Below, piece by piece: positions 1 through 8,153 of a stretch of DNA of 64,000 nt. Position numbers and translations under genes: made by a program. Each line of letters opens with the position of its first letter. The stretch's first letter is position 1. The DNA comes from JBCFBK01 sp038562555. Its GTDB lineage: Bacteria > Bacteroidota > Bacteroidia > Bacteroidales > Prolixibacteraceae. The stretch spans positions 1 through 64,000 of the forward strand of contig JBCFBK010000008.1 in NCBI GenBank assembly GCA_038562555.1, written 5' to 3'. The notes beneath the pieces are model-generated. The model was not told the origin of the DNA and made no database searches. It worked only from the letters and a program-made list of their open reading frames with translations.

Positions 1-2117
1 GCCTCCTCCGCTTGTTTACGTTCGGTCTGATCCTGATAGATAACCAGATACTGAGGTTGTCCGTCCCAGTAGATCATCTTGCGGTGTACATAGACATTGC
101 GGATGCCTCCGTCCTTTCTTTTAATTTCGATTTCATATTGTGATTCCACATTTTCGCCACGCCGACGGCGTTCTTTCCGTTCCAGATGCTTTTCCAGGTA
201 GGGCGTAGTGTATTTTTCGCTGGCGGGAACTTCGAGATACTCTGAAAGACTGCTGAATCCGTATATGTCGAGCAGCGCTTTATTCAGGTAAAGCGTATCT
301 CCCGCTTCCGTCAGAATGCGCATCCCCAGCGGAGATTCATCGATCGACTGTCTGAAGTTTTCGCGTGATCTGACCAGCATTTCTTCTGCCTTTTTTTGTT
401 CCGTAATATCCGTGATGGTACCGATATATCCCAGAATATTACCATCGGCGGTTATCTCAGGGACCGTTTCGCCAAGCACCCAGGTTTGGCTTCCGTCGGG
501 TTTAAGAAAACGGTAATGTGCAACAGATTGGCGATGATCCCGTACTGCTTTCTGCCAGTTCTCGATGAGTTCGGCGCGATCGTCCGGGTGGACAGCCATC
601 AGCCAATCATTTCCAAGCGCCTGATCAGGGGTAAGTCCGCTTAGCTGGCACCATTTCGGGTTAACGTAGGTGGTATAACCATCGGGCAGCGTTCGGAAAA
701 TGCCGACAGGTGACAGTTCTGTCAGGGTATGATATAAAACCTCCCTTTCCCGCAACTCATCGGTAATTTGTTTTTCTTTGGTAAAATCGTTGACAATGCC
801 CATGATTTCATGCATGGTACCTTTTTCATCAGTCAGAGGAATGAAGGTCAGATCAAGATGTCTTTCGCCGACCCGCGGAAAGACAACAGATGTCCGGAGA
901 TAATGTGTTTTGCCTGTGCGGATAGTTTCAAGCAGGACAGGCATGTATTTGTCTGTTAATGCTTCGGGCCAGAGGAAGCCTTCTTTTTTCCCGACAAACC
1001 AGGCGGGCGGTCTGCCAGTAATCTCCTGTACTGTTTCATTAACAAACTGGACATTCAGATCAAGATCGCATATAATCACCAAACCCGGAAAATGTTCAAC
1101 TGCCCGGAAGAAACGTTCGCGGCTTTCCCTGATTTGCCTTTGCTTGGCACGTTCGTCGGTCTGATCGCGAAAAACAAGTACTGCTCCCGTAATCCGTTCG
1201 TTTTCATCCTTGATCGGCGCGCCACTGTCGGCAATCGGTATTTTTCGGCCTTGTTTGGTAACCAGCAGCGTGTGGTTTGCCAGCGCGATGGTACGACCCT
1301 CTTTCAGAGCAATCCTCACCGGGTTGTCGACTTGCTCTTCCGTTTCTTCATGAATGATGTGAAAAACAAATTCGACAGGCTTGCCCAGAACCTCTTTTTC
1401 TTTCCATCCGCTTATCCGCTCTGCGACCGGATTCAGGAAATTGATATCTCCGTTCTGATCGGTCGTCATAACGGCATCGCCAATGCTGTGAAGGGTGGTC
1501 CGGTAAAGCGTTTCGCTGCGGCGAATATTAGCCTCTGCCTTAATTCTCCTTAAGCCGTTTCGCATGAAGATCCCGGTAATTAAGGTAGCTGCGGGAAAAA
1601 TGAGTATAACGGGACCCCAAATGTTTTTGACCGTTAGCAGTCCTGAAGGCCAGGGTAACAAAACCAACTGGCAGAGAAGCATGGCCAGGTGGACGCTCAT
1701 GCCCATCGCAATCAGTCCGGTTTCCTTAATTGATTCCGGTTTCCTTTTGAACAGACGACGGAAAAGGTATCCGATAAGCGCGGAACTGACGATACTGCCC
1801 AGACCTGCCCAAATACCCGGGCCGCCAATGTACATCCGGTATGAACCGGACAGAACAACCGAAAGCACGGTGGTAATCCCGCCCGCGAATAATCCGGTTA
1901 ACGAAAGCACAATGGTTCGCCCGTCATAGAAAACGCCTGGTGTATAGTTGATCGGCATATTCATGCCTATAATGGCGATTCCGCCAAACAAAAATCCGCT
2001 CATAATCTGCGACAGATACGAATAATTTATTATTTTCCGGCTAAGCAGTTCATACAGCAAGATCAATGTGATAAGCAAGGTCGCATTGGGGATCAGGTCA
2101 GCAGTCATCGTGTTCAT
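1..2117 (-). CDS. Membrane-anchored multi-PAS sensor protein, cut by window edge
   Basis: From an ATG at 2117 the minus frame stays open to position 1 (about 705 codons), so the C-terminus is missing. The first ~190 residues are strongly hydrophobic and match the 5TMR_LYT membrane region of LytS/YhcK-type sensors; the stretch NMPINYTPGVFYDGRT is characteristic. At least four PAS/PAC units follow, with typical PAC ends such as GTITDITEQK and YQDQTERKQAEE. The family normally ends in a histidine kinase or a cyclic-di-nucleotide domain; which one applies cannot be seen here. Likely an inner-membrane signal sensor. The start is supported by a -7 box about 37 bp upstream. Domain recognition is confident; ligand and output are unknown. 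Confidence 0.85.
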   Translation of the reverse strand, partial: MNTMTADLIPNATLLITLILLYELLSRKIINYSYLSQIMSGFLFGGIAIIGMNMPINYTPGVFYDGRTIVLSLTGLFAGGITTVLSVVLSGSYRMYIGGPGIWAGLGSIVSSALIGYLFRRLFKRKPESIKETGLIAMGMSVHLAMLLCQLVLLPWPSGLLTVKNIWGPVILIFPAATLITGIFMRNGLRRIKAEANIRRSETLYRTTLHSIGDAVMTTDQNGDINFLNPVAERISGWKEKEVLGKPVEFVFHIIHEETEEQVDNPVRIALKEGRTIALANHTLLVTKQGRKIPIADSGAPIKDENERITGAVLVFRDQTDERAKQRQIRESRERFFRAVEHFPGLVIICDLDLNVQFVNETVQEITGRPPAWFVGKKEGFLWPEALTDKYMPVLLETIRTGKTHYLRTSVVFPRVGERHLDLTFIPLTDEKGTMHEIMGIVNDFTKEKQITDELREREVLYHTLTELSPVGIFRTLPDGYTTYVNPKWCQLSGLTPDQALGNDWLMAVHPDDRAELIENWQKAVRDHRQSVAHYRFLKPDGSQTWVLGETVPEITADGNILGYIGTITDITEQKKAEEMLVRSRENFRQSIDESPLGMRILTEAGDTLYLNKALLDIYGFSSLSEYLEVPASEKYTTPYLEKHLERKERRRRGENVESQYEIEIKRKDGGIRNVYVHRKMIYWDGQPQYLVIYQDQTERKQAEE

Positions 2118-2153
2118 CCGGTGATAATTAATTTGATCGGTTTTTTCGTTAAA

Positions 2154-2161
2154 CAAAGGTA
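2154..2161 (-). promoter_or_regulatory. Putative -7 box of the PAS sensor gene
   Basis: On the minus strand the sequence reads TACCTTTG, an exact match to the Bacteroidota -7 consensus TAnnTTTG. It lies about 37 bp before the ATG at 2117. No convincing -33 TTG is present at the usual distance. Confidence 0.5.
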
Positions 2162-2314
2162 AAACATAATCAACGATATTCGTTTCTTCCGGAAACAATT
2201 TGTTTCTAAAGTGGAATGAGATCCCCGGCCGTATATGTGGAACCGTTTTCACAGACTTCCCACGGTTCTGCCTGCAGCAGTCTACAGAGCTGGTGGCAAC
2301 GGCCGACGAAGGCT

Positions 2315-3142
2315 TCAGCCCCGACCGCCTGACGCTTCTTTTCTTTTTGAAACGGTAGCTAAAATCATCAGGATTACGCTGAGTGCAGTTAAGAAGTAAC
2401 TGATTTTTAACTGCTGGTCTTTCTCCATCAGAAAAAAGGAGAATTCATGAATGGCGCCCCAGTACTCGATGCTGAGCAATACCATCAAGTTGTTAATGGC
2501 ATGGCCTGCTATACAGGCAAAAATGTTGCGGGTAACAACCATGAGCCAACCAAGCAGGATCCCAAGCAGAAAAGTGGCCGGGAACTGCCAGGGATTTAGA
2601 TGAAACAAGGCGAACAGAAGAGCTGAAACAAGTACGGCAACGGCTTTTGGATAATTACGCATGAATCCATACATGATGATGCCCCTGAAGATCGACTCTT
2701 CAACCAGGGGAGCGATTATGGCAACTTTGAGGATAGTGCCGTAAATTCCGAAGTCATTCTCGAAGATCCTGTTAAATAATTCTATAAACCATGGTGGGGC
2801 GGGGATGACCCGGTCAACAGCCAGGTTGATTTCCTCCAGAAAAATATGAGCGCCGGCCAGAAAAAGAATAACCGGTATGAAAATTAGGGGATTAAACGAT
2901 TTAACAGGGAAAAGCTCGCTTAGCTTTGCGTTTGATCTCCGGTACCCGTAATACAGGATAAACAGAATGGAACCCAGTTGCAAGAAGATGTTCTTCACCG
3001 GATTTGACAGGTACTCCGTGCCTTCGTAGTAGTCCCACAACGCCAGAGGAAAATCAACGACAGTCTGAATAAACAGGTATAGAATAACCAAATGCGCCGC
3101 ACCAAGTATTGTTGGATAATATCTGAACCGTTCCTCCTCCAT
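2315..3142 (-). CDS. CPBP family intramembrane metalloprotease (CAAX protease-like)
   Basis: A 275-residue polytopic membrane protein. The Abi/CPBP (Rce1-like) signature is complete: an EESIFRG motif near residue 148, a second histidine in FALFHLNPWQF about 35 residues later, and the third conserved motif around GHAINNLM. In this family the Glu pair and His residues form the intramembrane active site; substrates are mostly unknown in bacteria. A longer in-frame reading to 3295 exists, but its first 51 residues are polar and unlike the family, so I chose the ATG at 3142 (MEEERFRYY). It is divergent from the ribosomal-protein genes. Family assignment is firm; the biological role is unknown. Confidence 0.85.
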   Translation of the reverse strand: MEEERFRYYPTILGAAHLVILYLFIQTVVDFPLALWDYYEGTEYLSNPVKNIFLQLGSILFILYYGYRRSNAKLSELFPVKSFNPLIFIPVILFLAGAHIFLEEINLAVDRVIPAPPWFIELFNRIFENDFGIYGTILKVAIIAPLVEESIFRGIIMYGFMRNYPKAVAVLVSALLFALFHLNPWQFPATFLLGILLGWLMVVTRNIFACIAGHAINNLMVLLSIEYWGAIHEFSFFLMEKDQQLKISYFLTALSVILMILATVSKRKEASGGRG

Positions 3143-3333
3143 GCTTTTGATTTGACACCTAAAATAAGTTTCTTTTACTAAATAAAAAACTGGCTGCAGT
3201 AGTTTTGTTGTTTGCAACCAGGGAAAACACTTTATTTTGTAGAGCTTTTCATCGTGAACGGCCGGGTTTGCCTGCAAAGCACAGGTTACTGACAATGAGT
3301 TGTTAAAAAAAGAGCAAATTTCTTTCGTAACAA

Positions 3334-3365
3334 TTTGATTAATTCAGGAAAAAGCGCTTATTTTG
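3334..3365 (+). promoter_or_regulatory. Putative promoter of rpmB-rpmG-DUF4295
   Basis: TTTG at 3334-3337 and TTATTTTG at 3358-3365, 20 bp apart, resemble the -33 and -7 elements of the Bacteroidota housekeeping sigma factor. The -7 box has one mismatch to TAnnTTTG. The predicted leader to the ATG at 3409 is about 35 nt. Confidence 0.5.
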
Positions 3366-3408
3366 CGAACTGTTTTGAAAAACGTGTGAAAGAATAAATA
3401 TTAAGACA

Positions 3409-3651
3409 ATGTCAAGAATTTGTCAGATAACCGGTAAAAAGATGATGGTGGGAAATAATGTTTCTCACTCAAAGAGAAGAACCAAGCGGGTCTTTCTTCC
3501 GAATTTATTTAACAAGAAGTTTTATCTTCCGGAAGAAGACCGTTGGATCTCGTTAACAGTTTCTGCTGCAGGACTGCGCACCATTAATAAAAATGGTCTG
3601 AGTGTTTCCTTGAAAGAAGCTAAAGCAAAAGGATTCGTTACGAATATTTAA
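3409..3651 (+). CDS. rpmB: 50S ribosomal protein L28
   Basis: An 80-residue basic protein opening MSRICQITGKKMMVGNNVSH, the conserved L28 N-terminus containing the CQITGKK motif, followed by a KRRTKR segment and the LFNKKFYLPEE region typical of Bacteroidota L28. A component of the large ribosomal subunit. It is the first gene of a short run with L33 and DUF4295, the next ATG lying 12 bp after its stop. Length is normal for the family. Confidence 0.97.
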   Translation: MSRICQITGKKMMVGNNVSHSKRRTKRVFLPNLFNKKFYLPEEDRWISLTVSAAGLRTINKNGLSVSLKEAKAKGFVTNI

Positions 3652-3663
3652 AAGAAGCAGACG

Positions 3664-3846
3664 ATGGCAAAAAAAGGAAATAGGGTTCAGGTCATTGTAG
3701 AATGCACCGAGCAAAAGGAAAGTAATGTTCCGGGAACTTCCAGGTATATTACCACGAAGAACAGGAAAAATACTCCTGAACGGCTGGAGTTGAAAAAATA
3801 CAACCCCAATTTGAAGAAAGTTACTGTACACCGCGAAATTAAATAA
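3664..3846 (+). CDS. rpmG: 50S ribosomal protein L33
   Basis: A 60-residue basic protein beginning MAKKGNRVQVIVECTEQK and ending with the conserved LKKYNPNLKKVTVHREIK block, which is diagnostic for L33. The zinc-binding Cys pairs of C+ L33 are absent, so this is the zinc-independent form. It follows rpmB by 12 bp and precedes the DUF4295 gene by 8 bp, so the three are probably co-transcribed. Confidence 0.97.
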   Translation: MAKKGNRVQVIVECTEQKESNVPGTSRYITTKNRKNTPERLELKKYNPNLKKVTVHREIK

Positions 3847-3854
3847 TTAGTAAT

Positions 3855-4007
3855 ATGGCAAAGAAAGCAGTTGCATCCTTGCAAAAAGGTGCCGGTAAAG
3901 GATACGCTAAAGTCGTTAAAATGGTCAAATCGGAAAAGACCGGTGCTTATACATTTCAGGAAGGCATCGTCCCGAATGAAATGGTTAAAGACTACTTTAA
4001 AAAGTAA
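3855..4007 (+). CDS. DUF4295 family small protein
   Basis: A 50-residue, Lys-rich protein starting MAKKAVASLQKGAGKGYAK and ending NEMVKDYFKK. DUF4295 proteins are small, basic and encoded directly behind L28 and L33 in Bacteroidota. A ribosome-associated role is often supposed from this linkage but I know of no demonstration. The stop codon lies 22 bp before a strong intrinsic terminator, which closes the operon. Confidence 0.9.
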   Translation: MAKKAVASLQKGAGKGYAKVVKMVKSEKTGAYTFQEGIVPNEMVKDYFKK

Positions 4008-4029
4008 AAATATTTTTACCTTTATATTT

Positions 4030-4060
4030 AAGCTCTCGCCTTCAAACGAGAGCTTTTTTT
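4030..4060 (+). terminator. Rho-independent terminator of the L28 operon
   Basis: A perfect 9-bp stem AAGCTCTCG / CGAGAGCTT with an 8-nt loop is followed by seven T residues. It sits between the DUF4295 gene and the convergent end of the DUF4130 gene at 4065. Confidence 0.93.
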
Positions 4061-4064
4061 CTTA

Positions 4065-4829
4065 TTAATATTTTTCGGGCAGGAACTTCCAGAACCGCTG
4101 AGGCATATGTTGGCGCTGCATGCGAAGGTTTTTTCGTTCTTTAATGGTGATGTTGTCAAAATAGTCTTTCCACAAGGTCCGATAAACCGGCTCGCATGCT
4201 TCTGCCAGTTGATCGGGTATTTTTCCGTCAGCCGCCGAAAAAAGCTTCTCTGCCAGCACGACCTCCCGGACCGTTTGCAGGTCATAAAAGAATCCGTAAT
4301 CCCGCTTTAGGTCATAGATGAGCCACCGCTGATCGGAGAAACGAGACCTGAAATGGTTCACCGCAAGCGGAAGGATATTATAAGCGGGCTCGACAGGAGC
4401 AAAATAGAGCCCGTCGCGGGTCTGCTGAAACCGTACAAACTGATGGACCCGGTGGGCTTCCTGCATTACCTGGCGCTGAATCTTTCGCAGCCCCAGCACA
4501 TCCGGATCGCCATAGTCGGTTTCAATGCTCCGGTCCGAGTCAAACATCCGGCGGATAAAGCGGTACAATTTCATTTCAATCCCAGGGTTTTCGGAAAGAA
4601 ACGCATAAAAAGGCAGGTGCTTATTATGCGAATGGAGTTTCGTATACAGTGCTTTCCACACCCGTCCGGCTTTAACTTCGTCCCGCGCAATGGTCAGTTT
4701 TTCGGTAAACAGATATTCCTGTAATGCCTTCCCGCTGCAAATATCGGTCGGGTTAATCTTCCGGGCGTAGCATTCGAAAATTACCGTCAAAAAACCCTCA
4801 AAACTTCCGTCGTATACGACAAAAGGCAT
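4065..4829 (-). CDS. TIGR03915-type DUF4130 domain protein (putative DNA metabolism)
   Basis: A 254-residue protein starting MPFVVYDGSFEGFLTVIFE, the typical N-terminus of the TIGR03915 family, with a C-terminal DUF4130 region (YGFFYDLQTVREV ... YFDNITIKERKNLRMQRQHMP). This family is encoded almost invariably beside a radical-SAM protein (TIGR03916), and in other genomes the DUF4130 domain is fused to a uracil-DNA-glycosylase-like domain, which is why a DNA-repair or modification role is proposed. No catalytic activity is established. Here it is the second gene of that pair, with its ATG 5 bp after the radical-SAM stop. A longer in-frame start at 4889 would overlap the upstream gene and is rejected. 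Confidence 0.87.
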   Translation of the reverse strand: MPFVVYDGSFEGFLTVIFECYARKINPTDICSGKALQEYLFTEKLTIARDEVKAGRVWKALYTKLHSHNKHLPFYAFLSENPGIEMKLYRFIRRMFDSDRSIETDYGDPDVLGLRKIQRQVMQEAHRVHQFVRFQQTRDGLYFAPVEPAYNILPLAVNHFRSRFSDQRWLIYDLKRDYGFFYDLQTVREVVLAEKLFSAADGKIPDQLAEACEPVYRTLWKDYFDNITIKERKNLRMQRQHMPQRFWKFLPEKY

Positions 4830-4833
4830 ACTC

Positions 4834-6141
4834 TTAATCTTTAAAGTGGAACGGTCTGACCGGTTCTGTGAGCCTGGTCGGGGCGTCAAACAAAAAGAGC
4901 TGGGTATCGCCCGGTTTCTTTCTTTTTGTCTGGCTTTGCAGGATCAGGTGCCGGCGCAGTTGTCCCGGTTCCCAGTTCGCCAGGTGTGCCGCCAGTTCGT
5001 TGCAGGTAATAAAGTACTGGGCGCGTTTCATCACCACGCCTATTTTAGTAAGATGCTGACCGTTTAGCCGCCGGAAACGCCTGGCATCAACGATCATTCT
5101 GGCCGAACGTACCCCGATCCCCGGTACGCGGAGGACTATTTCATAATCAGCCCGGTTAATATCGACCGGAAACAGCTCCGGATGACGCAGGGCATATGCC
5201 AGTTTAGGGTCGACATCCAGGTCGAGGAACGGGTGTTCCGGATCGAGTATTTCGTCGGCTCTGAACGCGTAAAAGCGCATTAGCCAGTCGCTTTGGTACA
5301 GACGGTTTTCCCTGACCAAAGGTGGCGATTGCAGGGCCGGCAGGCGCCGGTCGTACGCATTTACCGGCAAATAGCCCGAATAGTAAACCCGCTTCAGCTT
5401 TTGCTGCTGATAAAGTCCTGAAGCCAGGTGCAGAATCTGCCGGTCGCTTTCGGGAGTGGCACCGATAACAAGTTGTGTACTTTGACCGGCGGGTGTGAAC
5501 ACCGGAGTTTTTCGGTATTTAGCACGCTCTTCGCGATATTGCAGGATTCCCTCCGAGATCTGGTTCATCGGCTGCAAAATACTGCTGAAATCTTTTTCCG
5601 GAGCGAGCCGCCTGAGTTCCGGTTCGGTCGGGATTTCAATGTTGACACTTAACCGGTCGGCATAGCAACTGGCCTCATGAATTAGTTCCCGGCTCGCTCC
5701 GGGAATCGCTTTTAGATGAATATAACCATTGTAGCGTTCGTCGCGGCGAAGTTTCTTTGCCACGAGCATCAGCCTTTCCATCGTGTGATCGGGATTTTTG
5801 ATAATTCCGGAACTCAGAAATAGCCCTTCAATATAATTCCGCCGGTAAAAATTAACGGTCAGATCGACGATCTCCTGAACCGTGAAGGTGGCCCGGGGAC
5901 GGTCGTTGCTCCTGCGGTTGATGCAATAGGCGCAATCGTAAATGCAGTTATTGGTCATCAGTACTTTGAGCAGGCTGATGCAGCGTCCGTCTTCCGTGAA
6001 ACTATGGCATACGCCGCACGACACGGCGGTTCCGAAGCCTCCCGGCGTGTTGCGCCGGTTATTACCGCTCGACGAGCACGAAACATCGTACTTGGCAGCA
6101 TCTGCTAAAATCTTTAGTTTTTCACCAATGTGTTCGTTCAT
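4834..6141 (-). CDS. Radical SAM protein with helix-hairpin-helix (TIGR03916-type)
   Basis: A 435-residue protein. The N-terminal segment KLKILADAAKYDVSCSSSG is a hallmark of the family. CIYDCAYC (residues 66-73) is the CX3CX2C motif that binds the radical-SAM 4Fe-4S cluster; four further cysteines precede it (about 22, 42, 45, 54). A helix-hairpin-helix around VPGIGVRSARMIV lies near residue 330 and suggests DNA binding. The family is annotated as putative DNA modification/repair; the reaction is unknown. I chose the ATG at 6141: the upstream alternative at 6180 is a TTG lying inside the -7 box, while 6141 gives a leader of about 30 nt. It is divergent from the XRE-S24 regulator and co-transcribed with the DUF4130 gene. 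Confidence 0.88.
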   Translation of the reverse strand: MNEHIGEKLKILADAAKYDVSCSSSGNNRRNTPGGFGTAVSCGVCHSFTEDGRCISLLKVLMTNNCIYDCAYCINRRSNDRPRATFTVQEIVDLTVNFYRRNYIEGLFLSSGIIKNPDHTMERLMLVAKKLRRDERYNGYIHLKAIPGASRELIHEASCYADRLSVNIEIPTEPELRRLAPEKDFSSILQPMNQISEGILQYREERAKYRKTPVFTPAGQSTQLVIGATPESDRQILHLASGLYQQQKLKRVYYSGYLPVNAYDRRLPALQSPPLVRENRLYQSDWLMRFYAFRADEILDPEHPFLDLDVDPKLAYALRHPELFPVDINRADYEIVLRVPGIGVRSARMIVDARRFRRLNGQHLTKIGVVMKRAQYFITCNELAAHLANWEPGQLRRHLILQSQTKRKKPGDTQLFLFDAPTRLTEPVRPFHFKD

Positions 6142-6177
6142 GGCGGCGTTTAAAAAGGTTTGGAATTGTTTCGCATT

Positions 6178-6185
6178 CAAAAATA
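6178..6185 (-). promoter_or_regulatory. Putative -7 box of the radical-SAM operon
   Basis: The minus strand reads TATTTTTG, an exact TAnnTTTG match, 37 bp before the ATG at 6141. It abuts the palindromic operator at 6185-6199, so a bound repressor would cover the promoter. Confidence 0.6.
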
Positions 6186-6217
6186 CTAATTAAATTAGTT
6201 AAAGCTAATAAAATTAG
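6185..6217. promoter_or_regulatory. Twin palindromic operators between divergent genes
   Basis: ACTAATTAAATTAGT (6185-6199) is a perfect inverted repeat with 7-bp arms around one central base. A second copy, CTAATAAAATTAG (6205-6217), keeps the CTAAT/ATTAG half-sites. Their centres are 19 bp apart, close to two helical turns. The first lies against the -7 box of the radical-SAM operon, the second over the -33 region of the regulator gene. They are the obvious candidate binding sites for the adjacent XRE-S24 repressor; binding is inferred. Confidence 0.7.
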
Positions 6218-6237
6218 TTAATTTTATTAAGATTCTT

Positions 6238-6245
6238 TATCTTTG
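6238..6245 (+). promoter_or_regulatory. Putative -7 box of the XRE-S24 regulator gene
   Basis: TATCTTTG matches TAnnTTTG exactly, 25 bp before the ATG at 6271. The expected -33 position (about 6216-6219) coincides with the right edge of the second operator, implying autoregulation. Confidence 0.6.
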
Positions 6246-6270
6246 ATTTATTAAAGAAATCAGTCAAATT

Positions 6271-7044
6271 ATGCGCACGATTGCCAATAATATCAGGTTC
6301 TTACGAAAAAGGAGCAGACTAACTCAGGCTGATCTTGCCGACCGGATTCAGATTAAGCGATCGTTGATTGGTGCATATGAGGAGGGCAGAGCCCTTCCAA
6401 AAATCACTGTACTAAAACAATTAGCGACGCTGTTTGGATTTACGATCGATCAGTTCATTGGTTCTGATTTTGAAAAGGAAGGACTTCCGGGCGGACCGGA
6501 ACCGGTTTCTTCTTTGCGTATTCTGCCGGTTGTTGTTGACCGGGACAACGAAGAGCTGATTCCCATTGTTCCGATCAAGGCTTCGGCGGGTTATCTCAAC
6601 GGACTGGCCGATCCGGAATATATCGGCAGTTTACCCCGCTTTTCAATGCCTGTCCCTGAATTAGCTTCGGAAAAGACGTTCCGGGTTTTCCAGATCAAAG
6701 GCGAAAGCATGCTGCCCATTCTGCCCGGATCGTACCTGTTTTGTGAATATGTAGAAGCTGTTTCTGCGATCAGGGAGGGCGATATTTACATCGTGATTAC
6801 CCGGGAAGAGGGACTGGTTTGTAAACGTGTTTACATACAGGATGGCGATCGACTCTTACTGAAATCCGACAATCCGGAATATACGCCATACAAGATCGAC
6901 GGACAAAGTGTTTTAGAATTGTGGAAAGCAAAGGGAATACTGACATTCGCATTTCCAAAACCTGAAGTAAATCAGATCAGTCATATTTCGGATGTTCTTC
7001 GTGAAGTGAAGGAAGAGCTCCGCAAACTTCGAGACAGCAGGTAG
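6271..7044 (+). CDS. XRE-S24 family (LexA/CI-like) self-cleaving repressor
   Basis: A 257-residue regulator. Residues 4-62 form a Cro/CI-type helix-turn-helix (LTQADLADRIQIKRSLIGAYE). The C-terminal half is a peptidase S24 domain: catalytic Ser146 in KGESMLP and Lys185 in LVCKRV, 39 residues apart as in LexA/UmuD. An Ala-Gly bond at 106-107 (KASAGYLNG) sits where LexA-type repressors cleave themselves. This is therefore likely a repressor inactivated by autoproteolysis on DNA damage; cleavage is inferred, not shown. A polar coiled tail (EVKEELRKLRD) ends the protein. It is divergent from the radical-SAM/DUF4130 operon, with twin operators between the two promoters, so control of that operon is the most economical role. 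Confidence 0.87.
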   Translation: MRTIANNIRFLRKRSRLTQADLADRIQIKRSLIGAYEEGRALPKITVLKQLATLFGFTIDQFIGSDFEKEGLPGGPEPVSSLRILPVVVDRDNEELIPIVPIKASAGYLNGLADPEYIGSLPRFSMPVPELASEKTFRVFQIKGESMLPILPGSYLFCEYVEAVSAIREGDIYIVITREEGLVCKRVYIQDGDRLLLKSDNPEYTPYKIDGQSVLELWKAKGILTFAFPKPEVNQISHISDVLREVKEELRKLRDSR

Positions 7045-7163
7045 TGTACCCGTCGCAGCTTTTTTTGCAGATTAAAATACTCAAATATCCGGAATTAAGG
7101 TAAATTTAACGGCTTTATGTCCGGTAAAATTCTTAAATTGCGGCACTTTTAAAAGTGTGCGTT

Positions 7164-8114
7164 ATGGGTCTTTTCGGATCATTTTCCAAAGCAAAAAAAG
7201 AAAGCCTTGAACAAGGGCTTTCTAAAACCAAGGAGAGCGTTTTTAAGAAATTAAGCCGGGCTGTTGTCGGAAAATCAAAAGTTGACGACGAGGTACTCGA
7301 TAATCTGGAGGAGGTACTGATTACTTCCGATGTAGGGGTTGATACGACCCTGAAGATCATTAAACGTATTGAGGAACGGGTGGGTCGTGACCGTTATTTG
7401 GGTGTAGGCGAATTGAATCAGCTTCTGCGCGAGGAAATCGCTGCTTTGCTTGAGGAAAATCATACGGAAGATGTGCTGGATTTTGATTTGCCGGAAAGCG
7501 GGCATCCCTATGTGATTATGGTGGTTGGCGTGAATGGTGTAGGCAAGACAACAACTATCGGAAAGCTCGCCTATAACTTTAAACAGGCCGGAAAAAAAGT
7601 GGTCTTAGGGGCAGCCGACACTTTTCGGGCGGCAGCGATCGACCAGCTTCAGGTTTGGGCCGATCGTGTGAATGTTCCCCTTGTGAGGCAAAATATGGGA
7701 TCAGACCCGGCTTCGGTAGCCTACGATACGCTGTCGTCGGCAAAAGCAGGTAAGGCAGATGTGGTTATCATCGATACTGCCGGGCGGTTGCACAACAAGA
7801 TCAACCTGATGAATGAGCTGTCGAAAATCAAGACGGTCATGCAAAAGGTGATTCCGGGAGCTCCTCATGAGGTGCTGCTCGTTTTGGATGGTTCGACCGG
7901 ACAGAATGCCTTCGAACAGGCAAAGCAATTTACGCTTGCAACGGAGGTCACAGCCATGGCCCTCACAAAGCTTGACGGGACAGCCAAAGGGGGCGTGGTT
8001 ATTGGAATTTCAGATCAGTTTAAGGTACCGGTAAAATATATAGGCATTGGTGAAAAGATGGAGGATCTTCAGGTTTTCAGACGTCGTGAGTTTGTTGATT
8101 CCTTGTTTTCATAA
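7164..8114 (+). CDS. ftsY: Signal recognition particle receptor FtsY
   Basis: A 316-residue SRP-family GTPase that docks SRP-ribosome complexes at the inner membrane. It has the four-helix N domain, then the G domain with P-loop GVNGVGKTTT (about residues 122-131), the AADTFRAAAIDQL motif, DTAGR and TKLDGTAKGG. It lacks the long acidic A domain of E. coli FtsY, as usual in Bacteroidota. The frame extends three codons upstream to a GTG at 7155, but the ATG at 7164 (MGLFGSFSK) matches the family. RimO follows 40 bp downstream on the same strand. Confidence 0.97.
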   Translation: MGLFGSFSKAKKESLEQGLSKTKESVFKKLSRAVVGKSKVDDEVLDNLEEVLITSDVGVDTTLKIIKRIEERVGRDRYLGVGELNQLLREEIAALLEENHTEDVLDFDLPESGHPYVIMVVGVNGVGKTTTIGKLAYNFKQAGKKVVLGAADTFRAAAIDQLQVWADRVNVPLVRQNMGSDPASVAYDTLSSAKAGKADVVIIDTAGRLHNKINLMNELSKIKTVMQKVIPGAPHEVLLVLDGSTGQNAFEQAKQFTLATEVTAMALTKLDGTAKGGVVIGISDQFKVPVKYIGIGEKMEDLQVFRRREFVDSLFS

Positions 8115-8153
8115 GCCTGAAAGATAGAAAGATTGGAAGAGAAAGAAAGAGAG

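Noticed and set aside
316..1929. Several plus-strand open frames across the first 2 kb
   Set aside because: They are shadows of the long minus-strand PAS sensor, whose translation shows clear 5TMR and PAS motifs throughout.
2240..2268. GAACCGT/ACGGTTC inverted repeat after the CPBP gene
   Set aside because: Seven-base arms with a 15-base loop and no T-run; likely incidental.
3143..3295. Longer N-terminus for the CPBP protease
   Set aside because: The added residues are unlike the family and would reach into the divergent promoter region of rpmB.
6142..6180. TTG start at 6180 for the radical-SAM gene
   Set aside because: The TTG is part of the TATTTTTG promoter box; the ATG at 6141 gives a sensible leader and family-like N-terminus.
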